This document shows positions 11,990 to 36,302 of a DNA stretch of 37,500 nt, piece after piece. How positions within the stretch are numbered: position 1 is the stretch's first letter; the number at the start of each line of letters is the position of its first letter. This stretch comes from Neocallimastix lanati (nom. inval.) (Eukaryota > Neocallimastigomycota > Neocallimastigomycetes > Neocallimastigales > Neocallimastigaceae): NCBI GenBank assembly GCA_016946835.1, contig JACVTC010000087.1, positions 220,001-257,500 on the forward strand, given 5' to 3'. A program made the translations under genes and the position numbers. The notes beneath the pieces are model-generated. The model saw only the letters and a list, made by a program, of their open reading frames with translations, was not told the DNA's origin and did not search any database.

Positions 11990-12463
11990 ATAATAACTCT
12001 ATAGTCTTTTTACTTTTCTTTTTTGTATTATATTAATATAAAGTTAATAAATTTACTAAGAGATTTATTTCATTTAAAATTGATAATTAAAAAAAAAAAA
12101 TTATATTAAATAATAAATATATTAAATATATAATTATATAATAATAATAATAATAATAGTAATAGTAGTAGTAGTAAAAGATAATAAAAAATAATAATAA
12201 TAATAATAATAACAATTATAATAATAGTGATGATGATTGATAATAAATTAATAAATATAAATAATATCAATGAGTCAATTTTATTATACTGATCAACTTT
12301 ATTTTATATTTTAATATAATAATAAGGGTAATAAAAATAAAATAACTAATAATAATATTAATAATAATAAACAATAATAATAATAAGCAATAATATTTTT
12401 ATTTAAATAAAAATTATAATGGGTATATAAAAAAAATATTTTTTTTTAATAACTAAATTGTAA

Positions 12464-12518
<55 letters not shown>

Positions 12519-12617
12519 TGTTTTCTTCCTTTCTTTATATATATATATATATTACTCTATATTATTATTATTACTACTATCTCAAAAATTAAATAAATAT
12601 AATATTTATTAAAAATT
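11990..12617. other. Convergent intergenic region, Tctex-like to FRA10AC1-like gene
   Basis: Lies between the 3' ends of two convergent genes. It holds (AAT)n and (AGT)n patches near 12140-12220, an (ATT)n array at about 12463-12518, and (TA)n. Nothing coding is visible. Poly(A) sites of both genes should lie here. Confidence 0.7.
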
Positions 12618-12743
12618 TCAGGAAAACAAATCGGCAAAATATTCATCATATTCTTCTTCTTTAGTTTTTTCTTCATCTTCTTCTTTTGGTAGAGATTTAC
12701 TCCATATTTCTGAAGCCTGAATTCTAAAATCATCTATTAAAAT

Positions 12744-12774
<31 letters not shown>

Positions 12775-14092
12775 TACATTTAATAATTTCTTAAACTTTT
12801 TAACATTATTTTTTTTTGTACAACTATTTAAATTTTTAAAAAATTAGGTAAAGTACTTCACCTTCTTCCTTTTTATTCCTTTCCTTTTCTAAAGCTGCTA
12901 TCTCATCCTTCGAAGAAGAACCATCATCATTAAATTTAACTTTTTTCTTTTCTCTTTCTTTTTCTTGTTCTTTTTCTTTTGCTTTTTCTTGTTCATCAAT
13001 GAGTTGTTGAACATAATCTATTTTATTATGTTTATGTTCATTATCAGAGGAAGAAGAATGATGCTTTCTTTTCTTACTTCTACTATGTCTATCTGAGCCA
13101 CTATCACTGTCATCACTAGAATTGTGTCTATGTCGTCTTTTTCTTTTTTCTTCTTTGGCCTGTTTTTTCAGTTGCTTAATTTTTTTATAGTTTAACTTAT
13201 AAGAACATTTTGGACAGAGTCTTAATTTTACAAGAGCATTTTTTTTCATATTATCTTCTTTATATGCAAAGTTAACTTCCCAAGAATGTAAATTTTCAGA
13301 TTCAGAACAATCAACATTACCACATATAAATTGACCTTTTATTTTATTTTATTTGTTGTTTATTTATTTATTTTTTATTATTATTATTATTTTAAAAAAA
13401 GTTATTTTATAAAATATAAATTCATGTTTTATTTAAATTTTAAATTAATTATATAAATTTATTAATATCATTAATTATTAAAGGAAAATGATAATAAATT
13501 AAATTTATAAATCAATAAATTAAAAAAGCCATTATTATTACCTTTTCCTGATATTAATTCTCTTTCAATTCTCCATCTTAATGCAATTTTCCCTTCTTTA
13601 TAATATACTAAATTGGCTAAGCAATATTCCTTATATAATTTATCATAATATTTTTTAGCAATTCTTTTTTCCCAAGTCGAATCATCATTATCTTCTTCAG
13701 TTCTAATAAATCTTTTGAAATAGAATTTATAATTCCATTAAGGTTGATAATAAAATAATTTTTGTAAGAATATTGTTAGAATATTGTTGACTTATTTTTT
13801 TATTTTTTTTTTTTTTAAAAAAAATAAAAAATAAAAAAAGAAGAAAAAGAATAACAAATCAATTTAAAATTCGTTTCACCTACTTAAATTCTTTTTTTAA
13901 AATATCATATTCTGTTTGAACTTTTTCAACCTTTTTAAATTTATCTTTTGTCCCATTATAATATTGAAAATAATCATTAATAAATTTTCTATGTCTTGAA
14001 TAAGCGTCTAAGCCTTTGACATTATTACGAAAAGAATTTTGAATTCCAGTACTAATTGGAATTCTAAAATGACCTGGTAATGAATCACTCAT
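12618..14092 (-). CDS. FRA10AC1: FRA10AC1 homologue
   Basis: Four exons on the minus strand: 14092-13884, 13711-13542, 13335-12862 and 12733-12618, 322 aa, close to the human protein (about 315 aa). Phases 2, 1 and 1 join cleanly. Hallmarks in order: LDAYSRHRKFINDYFQYY near the N-terminus, FIRTEEDNDDSTWEKRIAKKYYDKLYKEY, then a likely zinc-binding unit with CGNVDC and, about 35 residues on, LCPKC between SWEVNF and NALVKLRL. A Lys/Arg/Ser/Glu-rich low-complexity linker follows, and the C-terminus is the conserved EEEYDEYFADLF. These match FRA10AC1, a nuclear protein associated with the spliceosome in human work. The family call is from recalled motifs. The start is the first ATG of the frame; exon 1 is unusually compact compared with the animal N-terminus. 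Confidence 0.92.
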
Positions 14093-14947
14093 TTATATAT
14101 ATATTATATCTTTATTTATTTATTTATTTATTTATTTATTTTTTCTTTATTTATATATTTATTTTCTATATTTTTTATTATTTTTTATTATTCTATTCTT
14201 TTTTTTTTCTTGTTTTATTAATCGCTATTTTAATTTAACATTAAATTTATAATTACAAAATTTTAAATAACTTTAAATTTTATTATTTATTCCAAGTTTA
14301 TGGTATATTATTTTTATTAATTTTATATATGTATATATATGTTTAATAATAAAATAATAATAATAAAAATAATAAAAGAAAAGAAAAAAGAAAAAAAAAA
14401 AAAAGAAATGTATTATGGGTATTAACAAAAAAAAAAAAAAAGCTTAACAGTATCTATAAGTAAAAAAAAAAAATTTTTTTTTTTTAATAAATATCTAAAT
14501 GTAAATTTTTAAAATAGTAAATATTATTAACTTAAGGTAAAATTTAAAAAAAAAATTTTTTTAACTAAAAGTAAATTTTTACATAATAAATTATTTTTAA
14601 CTAAAGGTAAAATTTTATAAACTAATGTATAATTTTATAATGTAAAATTTTATGATGTAAAGTTTTCTAATTTAATAATTTCTAATGAAAAATCTTTAAT
14701 AGTTTATATTTTCTCTTTTAAAAATTACTATTTACTTAATTAATAAATCTACATGTAATGAAATAAAAATAAAACAAAAATAAAAATAAAAATAAAATAT
14801 TATAAAATAAAACCAATGAACTAAAAAGCAAATTAGGTATTAAAAAAATAAAATTTGATGTGATAGAAAAATTTTTTCTTTTCTTAATTGTATTAAAAAC
14901 ATTATTGGTAAAAAAAATTATTTATTAATTAATATTATATAGTTGAT
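14093..14947. other. Intergenic region with degenerate GTAAAATTTT repeats
   Basis: Separates the 3' end of the giant gene from the start of the FRA10AC1-like gene, both on the minus strand, so it holds the giant gene's poly(A) region and the other promoter. From about 14490 to 14670 there are several imperfect copies of a unit resembling AAATGTAAATTTTTA or AAGGTAAAATTTTATAA. No coding frame is seen. Confidence 0.65.
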
Positions 14948-28081
<13,134 letters not shown>

Positions 28082-28205
28082 ATCTTTGATATCATTTAAT
28101 AAAGGAATGTTAAGATATATATATAATAAATGTATAAATAGATGAAATGTATATCTATGTGCAAACTATATATATTGTATTTATCTAATAATTCTAATAA
28201 TAATA

Positions 28206-28243
<38 letters not shown>

Positions 28244-28820
28244 AATATAAATATATATTAATTTTAATTATTTTAGAATATTGATACAATATTTTAATGA
28301 TATATAGATATAGATATAGATAAATAGATAGTTAGAAATTATTAATAATAATATTAATTATAAATCATTTAAGACATTAAGCTATTTTCTTTTATATATA
28401 TTGAAAGTATATTTAATAATAAAATGAAAGAATTAAAAAAGAAAAAAAGAAAAAAAAACTTGATATAATAAAAAATAAAAAAAAATTAAATAAAAAAAAA
28501 ATTGTTTATGTTAATTAAAAAATAACAATAAAAAAATTTTTTTTTTTTTCTTTATTTTTTTGAATTATTTAATTTAAAATTTTTATTATTTTTTTTTGTT
28601 TTTAGTTTTTCTTAATGAAAATAATAATTGAAAAACTTTTTAAATTTTTTTTTAATTTGTTATACTTTTGGTAAAAAAAGTTAAACTAATAAATTTTACA
28701 TTTTTTTTATTTTTTTTTTTTTAGTTGAATTTTTTTCATTTTTCATTTCTATTATTATTATTAATATTTATATGATCTATTATTATTATTATTTATTACT
28801 ATTTATTATTATTAAAATCA

Positions 28821-28975
<155 letters not shown>

Positions 28976-29092
28976 GTTATTGTTGTTGTTTTTGTTGTTG
29001 TTTTTGTTGTTGTTTTTAACTATTATTACTAATATTGAGAGTTTTTTTTTATATATAATTTTTTTTTATATATATAATTATTATTAATATTA

Positions 29093-29093
29093 C

Positions 29094-29181
<88 letters not shown>
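29093..29181 (+). repeat. (TTTA)n array, about 22 copies
   Basis: Uninterrupted tetranucleotide array in non-coding DNA upstream of the giant gene. Confidence 0.92.
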
Positions 29182-29613
29182 AATTTTAAAATTAATTGCT
29201 TTAATTAAAACAGTCAAACTTTAATGATTAATCTAAAAGAAAGAAAAAGTATTTAAGTAATTTAAATGAAAAAAAAAAAATAATAATAAAAGATAAAAAA
29301 AAAAAAAATAACAAAAAAACATTTAAAAACAAATAATATAGTAAATCAAAAACTTCTTTTTTATATTTTAACAATTCTTTCATTTCTTTCAATTTTTATC
29401 ACTATTCTTATTTTATTTTATTATTTGTATTTATTAATGATAGTTCCAATAGATATAATTTGAATATTTGAATAATTTTATATTTATATCAAATATAAAG
29501 TATATTAAAACACTATAATAATTATATTAATAATAAAAATATAGATATAAATATTTATAAATCTTTTATATATATATATATATAAATAAAATAATAATGG
29601 AAAGTTTTCTCTT

Positions 29614-29661
29614 ATTGTAATATCTATTTATTTAAGCAAAAAAAAAAATAGATATTACAAT
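29614..29661. repeat. Perfect 16-bp inverted repeat (hairpin)
   Basis: Left arm ATTGTAATATCTATTT at 29614-29629 and right arm AAATAGATATTACAAT at 29646-29661 are exact reverse complements with a 16-nt loop. The arms mix all four bases, so this is not a by-product of (TA)n or homopolymers. It could be a small fold-back element or an RNA hairpin; no other element is seen around it. Confidence 0.8.
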
Positions 29662-30065
29662 CATATATATACACAGTTAACATATTTATATACATTGTAT
29701 ATTATGTATCAAAATATTTTTATTTTTATTTTTTTCTTTTATTTTTTAATAGTCCTCCTATTAAAACAAATTAAAAGTTAATGTATTAATAAAAAAAATA
29801 TTAAAATTAATAGAGTTTAAATTAATGAAAACGATTAATCAATAGATAATTAATAATTAAATAAATAGATTAATTAATAAATAAATAGATTAATAAAAAT
29901 AAAAAAGTAAATAAATATAAAAATATGTGGAAATATAAATAAAAACTAATCAATAGATAAATAAATATAAAGATATATAAATATAGTCATAAACATTAAT
30001 AAATAAATAAATAGATAAATAGATAAATAAATAAATAACTAAATAGTAAATGAATAAATAAATAT

Positions 30066-30113
30066 AATAATCAATAGTTAATAGTTAATTTTAACTATTA
30101 CCTATCGATTATT
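30066..30113. repeat. 48-bp imperfect palindrome
   Basis: The left half 30066-30089 (AATAATCAATAGTTAATAGT and the next four bases) matches the reverse complement of the right half 30090-30113 except at two positions. The centre is TTAATTTTAA with no real loop. It is followed within 230 bp by three shorter GTTAA/TTAAC inverted pairs. Confidence 0.7.
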
Positions 30114-30629
30114 AAGTGATAAAAAGTTGTTAATTAATATCATTAACTCTAATTACAAAACTCTTTTATATATTTATATTGTTATTTAATTATTTTATTT
30201 TTTTTTTTAAGTACTTAATTTATGATATCTAATAATTAAGAAACTATTAAAAAGTGGTTAAATGAATTGTATTAACCTTTTTTTTTTACTATATTAAAGA
30301 ATTATATAGAATTAACTATTCAAGTAGTTAAACTAATGAATAATCATCACCTTTTATTATTAGATATGTTTTAAGAGTTTAAAATCATTTGAAAAATATA
30401 TAACATTATTTTTTTACATAAGTTTAAATATATTTTATATATTTTGACTCTTTTCATAGGAATATAATTATTAAAAAATATATATATTTTTTATTTAAAT
30501 TTATCATTTTAAACTTTTTGTTACCATTCATTTTCTATTTATTTACTTATCTCTCTGTCTATATATTATTTACTATTATTATTACTAATACCATTATTAT
30601 TATTATTACTATTATTATTATTACTACAA

Positions 30630-30660
<31 letters not shown>

Positions 30661-30964
30661 TTTATTTATTAAATATTTATATAAATAAAAAAATAATAAT
30701 CAATTTATTATGTACTTAATTGTAATATTAATACATATGATATATAGATTATTATTTTTTTTTTTTTTTTTTTTTTGAAAACCTAATTTTTGTTACCTCA
30801 ATCTTGAAGACTTAACAAGGATTGATTTTTTTTAGACCTGGAATAAACTTTATTTAATAATATTTATCAAAAAAATATATATATATAAATAAATATATAT
30901 ATATATTTTAAAATAAAAATACTTTAATTTTTTTTTTACGATTAATATTAAAAAAAAAACTACG

Positions 30965-31060
30965 TTATGAGTTTCGAGGAACTAAATGACCTCTAACTCT
31001 TTCCCATTCATCAATCCAATATGGATAAAAATTATCATAATAATATTTAAAATAGTAACG
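30965..31060 (-). pseudogene. Short coding remnant ending in WIDEWERVRGHLVPRNS
   Basis: A 31-codon open stretch ends in a stop at 30965-30967. Its last about 20 residues (YPYWIDEWERVRGHLVPRNS) have coding-like composition, with Trp, Arg, Gly and Pro codons that are absent from the AT-only DNA around it. No acceptor AG lies between the frame and the upstream stop, so it cannot be read as a normal terminal exon. It looks like the tail of a decayed gene, perhaps part of the same family as the neighbouring copies. No function is recognised. Confidence 0.45.
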
Positions 31061-31158
31061 TTAAAATAAACAAAAAAATATATTCAAAATAAAAGTGCAT
31101 AAATAAATTCAGAAAAAAGTTCATATTCAACGAACCTCACCTCCTTATAGATTAGGGT

Positions 31159-31721
31159 TTAATTGACTATCTGAAAGAAATTATGATCTTCTCCTTCAGA
31201 GGCATTGGCCCTGCTAGTCTGTCTTACTGCATTTTCAGCGTTGACGCTCCCGGTTAGTTTGCGCTTATACTTTCGGAATAGTAACCCTTGACGAGTACTA
31301 GCCCGAAGCATAATTTCTGTGAAGAGAGCCTCAGATCGCACCAAGAATGGTGTTTTTGAATTATCACTAGAAATGCTTTGGTTCGTAAACAAATTATCCC
31401 ATTCCTTTTTATAATCTAAATCTATAATGTCTGCATCTCTTCCACCAAGAAGGAAGTTATATAATCGGTACCACGTCACATATATATTTATACACTCATT
31501 ATTCAGAAAATTACTTAAATTACCATGATTTTCACCAATTGAACTATTCACTAAATTAGTAGTAACGATATTATAATTTTCACTATTACTAATAATAATA
31601 TCCTATTTTCACTATCACTATTTCTACTATTATTAACAATATCATTTCTATTGTTAATTTTATTAATATTATATACTTCATTATTGCTATCAGAATCAGA
31701 ACTTAGTTCTATATTATTCAT
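31159..31721 (-). pseudogene. Copy 1 of a tandem gene family, broken by one frameshift
   Basis: From an ATG at 31721-31719 the frame reads MNNIELSSDSDSNNEV… and is broken near 31601-31606, where it shifts by one base into a second frame that continues (SNSENYNIVTTN…) to a stop at 31159. The second frame ends in a helical, charged segment: RSEALFTEIMLRASTRQG, then KRKLTGSVNAENAVRQTSRA and EDHNFFQIVN. The break could be a real mutation, a base error or a missed intron. The C-terminal block is repeated in copy 2 about 800 bp to the right. I do not recognise the family and see no transmembrane segment or catalytic motif. Confidence 0.55.
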
Positions 31722-31992
31722 ATCCGTGATAACAGTTTTTTTTTTTTTTTTTTTTTTTTTAACGGCAGCAAACTTGTTTCATCTTTATTAATTAAATATT
31801 TGATAAAATACATGTAATAAAATAATAAAAAAAAAAGATAAAAAAATAAACAAAAAATAAAACACAAAATAAAATAAAATAATGGTATAATATATTCTAG
31901 TTTCATTTAATTAATATTAGTAAGACTTCACAAGGGCATTATTATACTGAAGTATAATAATTAATTTTGACTTCGCAATGTTAATCCTAATT

Positions 31993-32202
31993 TTAAGATA
32001 CAAAATTATGATCTTCATTGGTTGCGCTAGCCCTGCTGGCCTGTCTTACTGTTTCTTCAGCATTGACGCTCTTGGTAGTAGTAGTACGATTCGATTTGAA
32101 CCTATTGAACAAAGACCTGCTGGCCAATAGCAATAGGTATAATCGATTGGAAAGGTGCCGTGTGATAACAGTGTCTACATTACTATTAGATATTGGACAA
32201 TT
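31993..32202 (-). pseudogene. Copy 2 of the tandem family, C-terminal fragment
   Basis: A 70-codon open stretch with an in-frame TGA just upstream (32203-32205) and a stop at 31993-31995. Residues ASRSLFNRFKS…KSVNAEETVRQASRASATNE and DHNF align with ASTRQGLLFRKYKRKLTG and SVNAENAVRQTSRANASE in copy 1. At DNA level the 3' about 75 bp of the two copies align with one 3-nt gap. It lacks a start and the upstream half, so it is a truncated copy or one exon of a decayed gene. Confidence 0.6.
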
Positions 32203-32211
32203 TCAAATATC

Positions 32212-32249
<38 letters not shown>

Positions 32250-32303
32250 CATTCGAAATTCAAGGGAAAAAAAAATAGTCTTTTAGAAAAATCAATAACT
32301 CCA

Positions 32304-32418
32304 ACCGAGGATTACTATTATCCTTCGATAATAAAGATAGTGTTCTAGACAATCATCTTCAACCAAATGGTTGCCTTTGACCACACGAGTATAGAATTTA
32401 CAAAAAGAACAGAAAAAG
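32304..32418 (-). pseudogene. Coding-like remnant upstream of copy 2
   Basis: An open stretch with mixed codons (FYTRVVKGNHLVEDDCLEHY, then ILGWSY and stop). A second frame over its 3' half reads LSLLSKDNSNPRLELLIFLK. Composition is clearly less AT-rich than the DNA on either side. It may be the 5' part of copy 2, separated from it by an insert with (TA)n and an A run. Not recognised. Confidence 0.35.
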
Positions 32419-32419
32419 T

Positions 32420-32540
32420 AAAATATAAAATAAAAAAAAAAAAAAAAAATGAAATATATATAAAATAAAATGAATTTTACTCTATTGTATTATATTGTAT
32501 TTATATATATATTTTTTATTTATTTTGTTTAATTTTTTTA

Positions 32541-32580
<40 letters not shown>

Positions 32581-34206
32581 TTGTTTAAATTATGAAAATA
32601 AATATATAAAGAAATAAAAAAAAAAAAATAAGTAAAATAATAATAAATTTTAAATAGAAATTGAAAAAAAGATAAAAAAAAAAAAATAAAATAAAACTAA
32701 GAAAACGTTGATAATTTGACTTAATAAAAAAAAAAAAAAAAAAAAACTAAAAAAACTAAAATGTTATTGACAAAAAATTATAAACTAAAAAAAAATAAAA
32801 TAAAAAATAATTTATATATAAATTAAATAATTAATTAATCAATTAATTAGAATTAAAAATACAAATAAAATAAAAACTATCGATTATATATAATAATAAA
32901 ATATAATAAAAATAAAAAATGTTTTTTTTTTTTTCTTTCATTATTTTCTGATTATATTAAATTATATACATTTTTAAAAATTATAGAAAATAAAAAATAT
33001 AAAATATAAAAATTTTTATAATTAATTTATATAAATATATATTATAAATAAAAAATAATTATAATAATAAATAAATATTATTATTATTATTAATTATTAT
33101 TATTAATTATTATTTAAAGTTAAATAAATTAAAAATAGAAAAATAAAAAATTTTTTTTTTTTAAAATTGATAATAAAATATTTTAATACTGATAAAAATA
33201 ATGATTATTATTATACTAGTATTAAAATATAATATTATTATTATAATAATAATTATATAATAATAATTAATGGCTTATTCATATTAATTAATTTATAATT
33301 TAATTTATAATTTTTATATTATATATATTAAATATATTATATATAATAATAAAAAGAAGAAAAAAAAAAAGTTTTTTGGTATTATTGATGATGATTTTAA
33401 TAGTGATTATTTATAACTTTCTTTAATTTTTTATATTTTTTGGGAATAAATTTGAATATATATATAATTTTTTTTAATATTGTATTATTACTATGATCAT
33501 AGCTTGTTTGTTTTTATGAATGTATTAGCTTTAATAATTAATACATGGTTTGAATTATCGAAAGGTTTTTCCAAAAATGATTAATTAAAAATAATTATTT
33601 TTAATTTTTATTATAAAGAGAAAAAAAAAATAATTATTTGTGATTTTTATTATTTCTATTACTATTACTATTGTTGTTGTTGTAATTATTTATTTCATTA
33701 ATGATTCATAAATGAATTTATATACTTTTTGTGTAATTCTTTTTTTTTTTTAAAAAAAAATTTTAAATTTTTTTAAATAATTTTTAATAATGACATTTTG
33801 TGAATACTTTTGAATACTTTAGGGTTTCATGAATCAAGATATTAATTATTATGATTGTTATGATTATTGTTATGTTGCTATAGATTATTGAGGAAATATT
33901 TGTGAGAGATCAGTTGATATTTTTATTAAGATGTCATTGAAATGTCGTTATGATATTGATAATGTCTTTAATGATTTTGATTAGGATGTCGTTATAATAG
34001 AGAGAGAGAAGGTTTTTAGGTATCATTATAATGCTCATTAGATGATGTATATTAGTATATTACTAAGATAATATTATTATTATCAGTATGGTTAATGAAT
34101 AATACGAAAACATTTTTTTTTATTTCTTTCTTTTTTATACATATAATATATATATATATATATATTGTTGTTATTAAGAATAATTTCGATAAACTTTAAA
34201 TTGGGA
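32420..34206. other. Non-coding region, pseudogene island to small gene
   Basis: About 1.8 kb of A/T DNA with (ATT)n near 32543-32580 and several A and T runs. From about 33830 to 34050 the sequence is more mixed and contains four copies of ATGTC, two of them within ATGTCGTTAT (33942-33951 and 33986-33995). No open frame is convincing. Part of the right end must be the 3' untranslated region of the small gene at 34207. Confidence 0.6.
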
Positions 34207-34612
34207 TTATAGTATCATCATTGTATTTTCCTCTGGGGTTGCTATAGCATAGCAACAACCATAGGCACCAGAATTTGGGAAGAACACAGGACCATTTTCA
34301 GCAGTCTTCTTTATTACTCTCTTAATTGGTCTTATGTATCTTCTCTTAATAATAAAATCCTAAGAATTAATAAAATAAAATGTTCAAAAAAATATTAGAA
34401 TTTTATTATTCCTTTTTTTAAAAAAAAAAAAAAATTTTTTTTCCCGCCTTCAATTTATAATTTTTTATATTAATATATATATGTATATAAAGAAAATCCA
34501 AACTCACTTGTTTAATGGTATCTTCTTCATCTTCACAACAGAATTTTCTTTTTATACTTTCATGGCAATGTTGAACTGGGAAACTTTTAGCGAATTCTAA
34601 TTGATGAACCAT
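34207..34612 (-). CDS. Small two-exon protein with clustered Cys, 85 aa
   Basis: Exons 34612-34508 (35 codons) and 34359-34207 (50 codons plus stop). Donor AAACAA|GTGAGT and acceptor TTCTTAG|GAT are both strong and join in phase 0. Both exons have mixed codon use, with Gly, Pro and Cys codons that random AT DNA would not give. Exon 1 reads MVHQLEFAKSFPVQHCHESI followed by KRKFCCEDEEDTIKQ. Exon 2 begins DFIIKRRYIRPIKRVIKK and ends GAYGCCYAIATPEENTMMIL. There is no signal peptide or transmembrane helix. The CxxH and CC pairs could bind metal, but the pattern matches no motif I know. Start: the only ATG, preceded by an A-rich leader. Not recognised. Confidence 0.65.
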
Positions 34613-34862
34613 TTTTTATAAGTAGATATTCTTTATTTATATATTTAATGTTTTTTTTTTATAAAAATAATAAAACAAAAAGATAATTTATTTGATATTA
34701 TTCTATTCTATTAAAAATTTAAAAAAAAAAAAAAATAAAAAAAATAGTAGTAACAAATATGGTATATTTATTTTTTTCTATATGAAAAAAAAAAAAAAAA
34801 AAAAAAAAAACTACTATTATTTTAAATAAAAAAATTTATTTTTTTCTCTTATAATAAGGTAA

Positions 34863-34894
34863 TAGAAATAAAAATATCTAATATTTTATTTCTA
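34863..34894. repeat. Hairpin upstream of the small gene
   Basis: TAGAAATAAAAATAT at 34863-34877 pairs with ATATTTTATTTCTA at 34881-34894, with one bulged A and a 3-nt loop. It is about 250 bp upstream of the small gene's ATG. It could be a regulatory hairpin or chance in A/T DNA. Confidence 0.5.
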
Positions 34895-35993
34895 CAATTA
34901 AGGTATAAGGTTTGTTAAAAAGGAAAGTTCAAGGAAAATAAATGGTATAATTTTTTCTTTTTTACTTTATTATATGATATATAATTTTTTTATATATTTG
35001 TTGTAACTATTAATATAATAAAATTAATTTTTTTTTTTTTTCAAAAAAAATGTATATTAAATTTTATTATATTGGTTTATATTAAAAATTTTATCAAAAT
35101 ATAAAATATGTATATAAAATTTTTTATTGTATCAAGTTTTTCCAATAAAAAAAAATTGCTATTATAGACTTTTTTATTGTATCTTAGGTATAAAAGTTCT
35201 TATATAATTTAAAAATATTTAAATAAAACTAAATATTTTTATAATAAATAACTATTTTTTTTTTCTTATTAAAAAAAATGTTTTATTATTATTTTTTGTT
35301 TTTTAAATAAAAATGAAAAACTTTTAATTAATATTTTTTTAAATATAAAAATGCTTTTATAAAAAAAAAAAAAAGAAAAAAGTGAAGAATTTTAATCTTT
35401 TTTATACTTTTTTTTTATATATAATATATAATATAAAATTTTAAAATATATAATAATCACTTTCCATTTCTTTTTTTATATATATATATAATTATTTATT
35501 ATTATTAAATATTATACTAAAATTTTTGATTTATTATTTCTATTATTCATTATTTAATATTTATTATTCAATTATTTATTATTTAATATTCAATTATTTA
35601 ATAATAATAATTTTTAAAATTTATTCCCTATTTATTTTTTTTTTTTAAAAATTATTAAATAAAATTTATATTGTAATATATTGTACATTTATATTCATTA
35701 TATATTAGAAAGTCATTAATTTTTTTATTACATTTTTTTTTAAATTTTAATTTATTTAAAATGTAATAAAGAATTTTTATATAAAAAAATGTAATAAAAT
35801 TTTTTTAAAAAAAATATTAACTGAATAAATAACGACTATATAAATAAATATTATATAAATATATAAATAAATAAATGTAATATATAAATAAATAATCTAA
35901 TGAATAAATGAATAAATGAAATAAATAAAATTTATTCCCATAAACATCAAAAATGACTAATTATTTAAATTTATTATTCAATATCTTCAAATG

Positions 35994-36120
35994 ATTAGTA
36001 ATTCATATTTTTTTTTATTTTATTTTTATTTATTTAGTTGAAAACTCTATTTATTTATGGTAAACTCCAAAAATGTATTTAAAATGTAGAATATTGTAAA
36101 ATAATAAATACGTATTTGTA
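35994..36120. repeat. Direct repeat, copy A
   Basis: Starts ATTAGTAATTCAT and ends AATACGTATTTGTA. It shares with copy B the blocks ATTTATTTAGTTGAAAAC, CTATTTATTTATGGT and AAAATGTAGAATATTGTAAA. Spacing between the two copies is about 50 bp. Confidence 0.85.
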
Positions 36121-36172
36121 GGAAATAACTATTTTTTAATTAGAATGAATCAAAGTATTAATAACAAAATGA

Positions 36173-36302
36173 ATTAGTAATTCATTTGTCTATTTATTTA
36201 TATTTTTATATTTATTTAGTTGAAAACGCTATTTATTTATGGTTAATTCAAAAAATGTATTTAAAATGTAGAATATTGTAAAGGTATAAATACGTATTTG
36301 TA
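36173..36302. repeat. Direct repeat, copy B
   Basis: Second copy of the 35994-36120 block in the same orientation, with a handful of substitutions and small indels. The mixed-base core AATACGTATT, itself a palindrome, is kept in both. No open frame runs through either copy. Confidence 0.85.

Noticed and set aside
31718-31906. Minus-strand hydrophobic frame ahead of copy 1
   Set aside because: Made of A/T tracts and an A run; no similarity to copy 2 and no coding composition.
32018-32278. Plus-strand frame starting MVALALLACLTVSSALTLL, which looks like a signal peptide
   Set aside because: Lies opposite copy 2; the homology to copy 1 is clearly in the minus-strand frame, and the plus frame ends in a (TA)n run.
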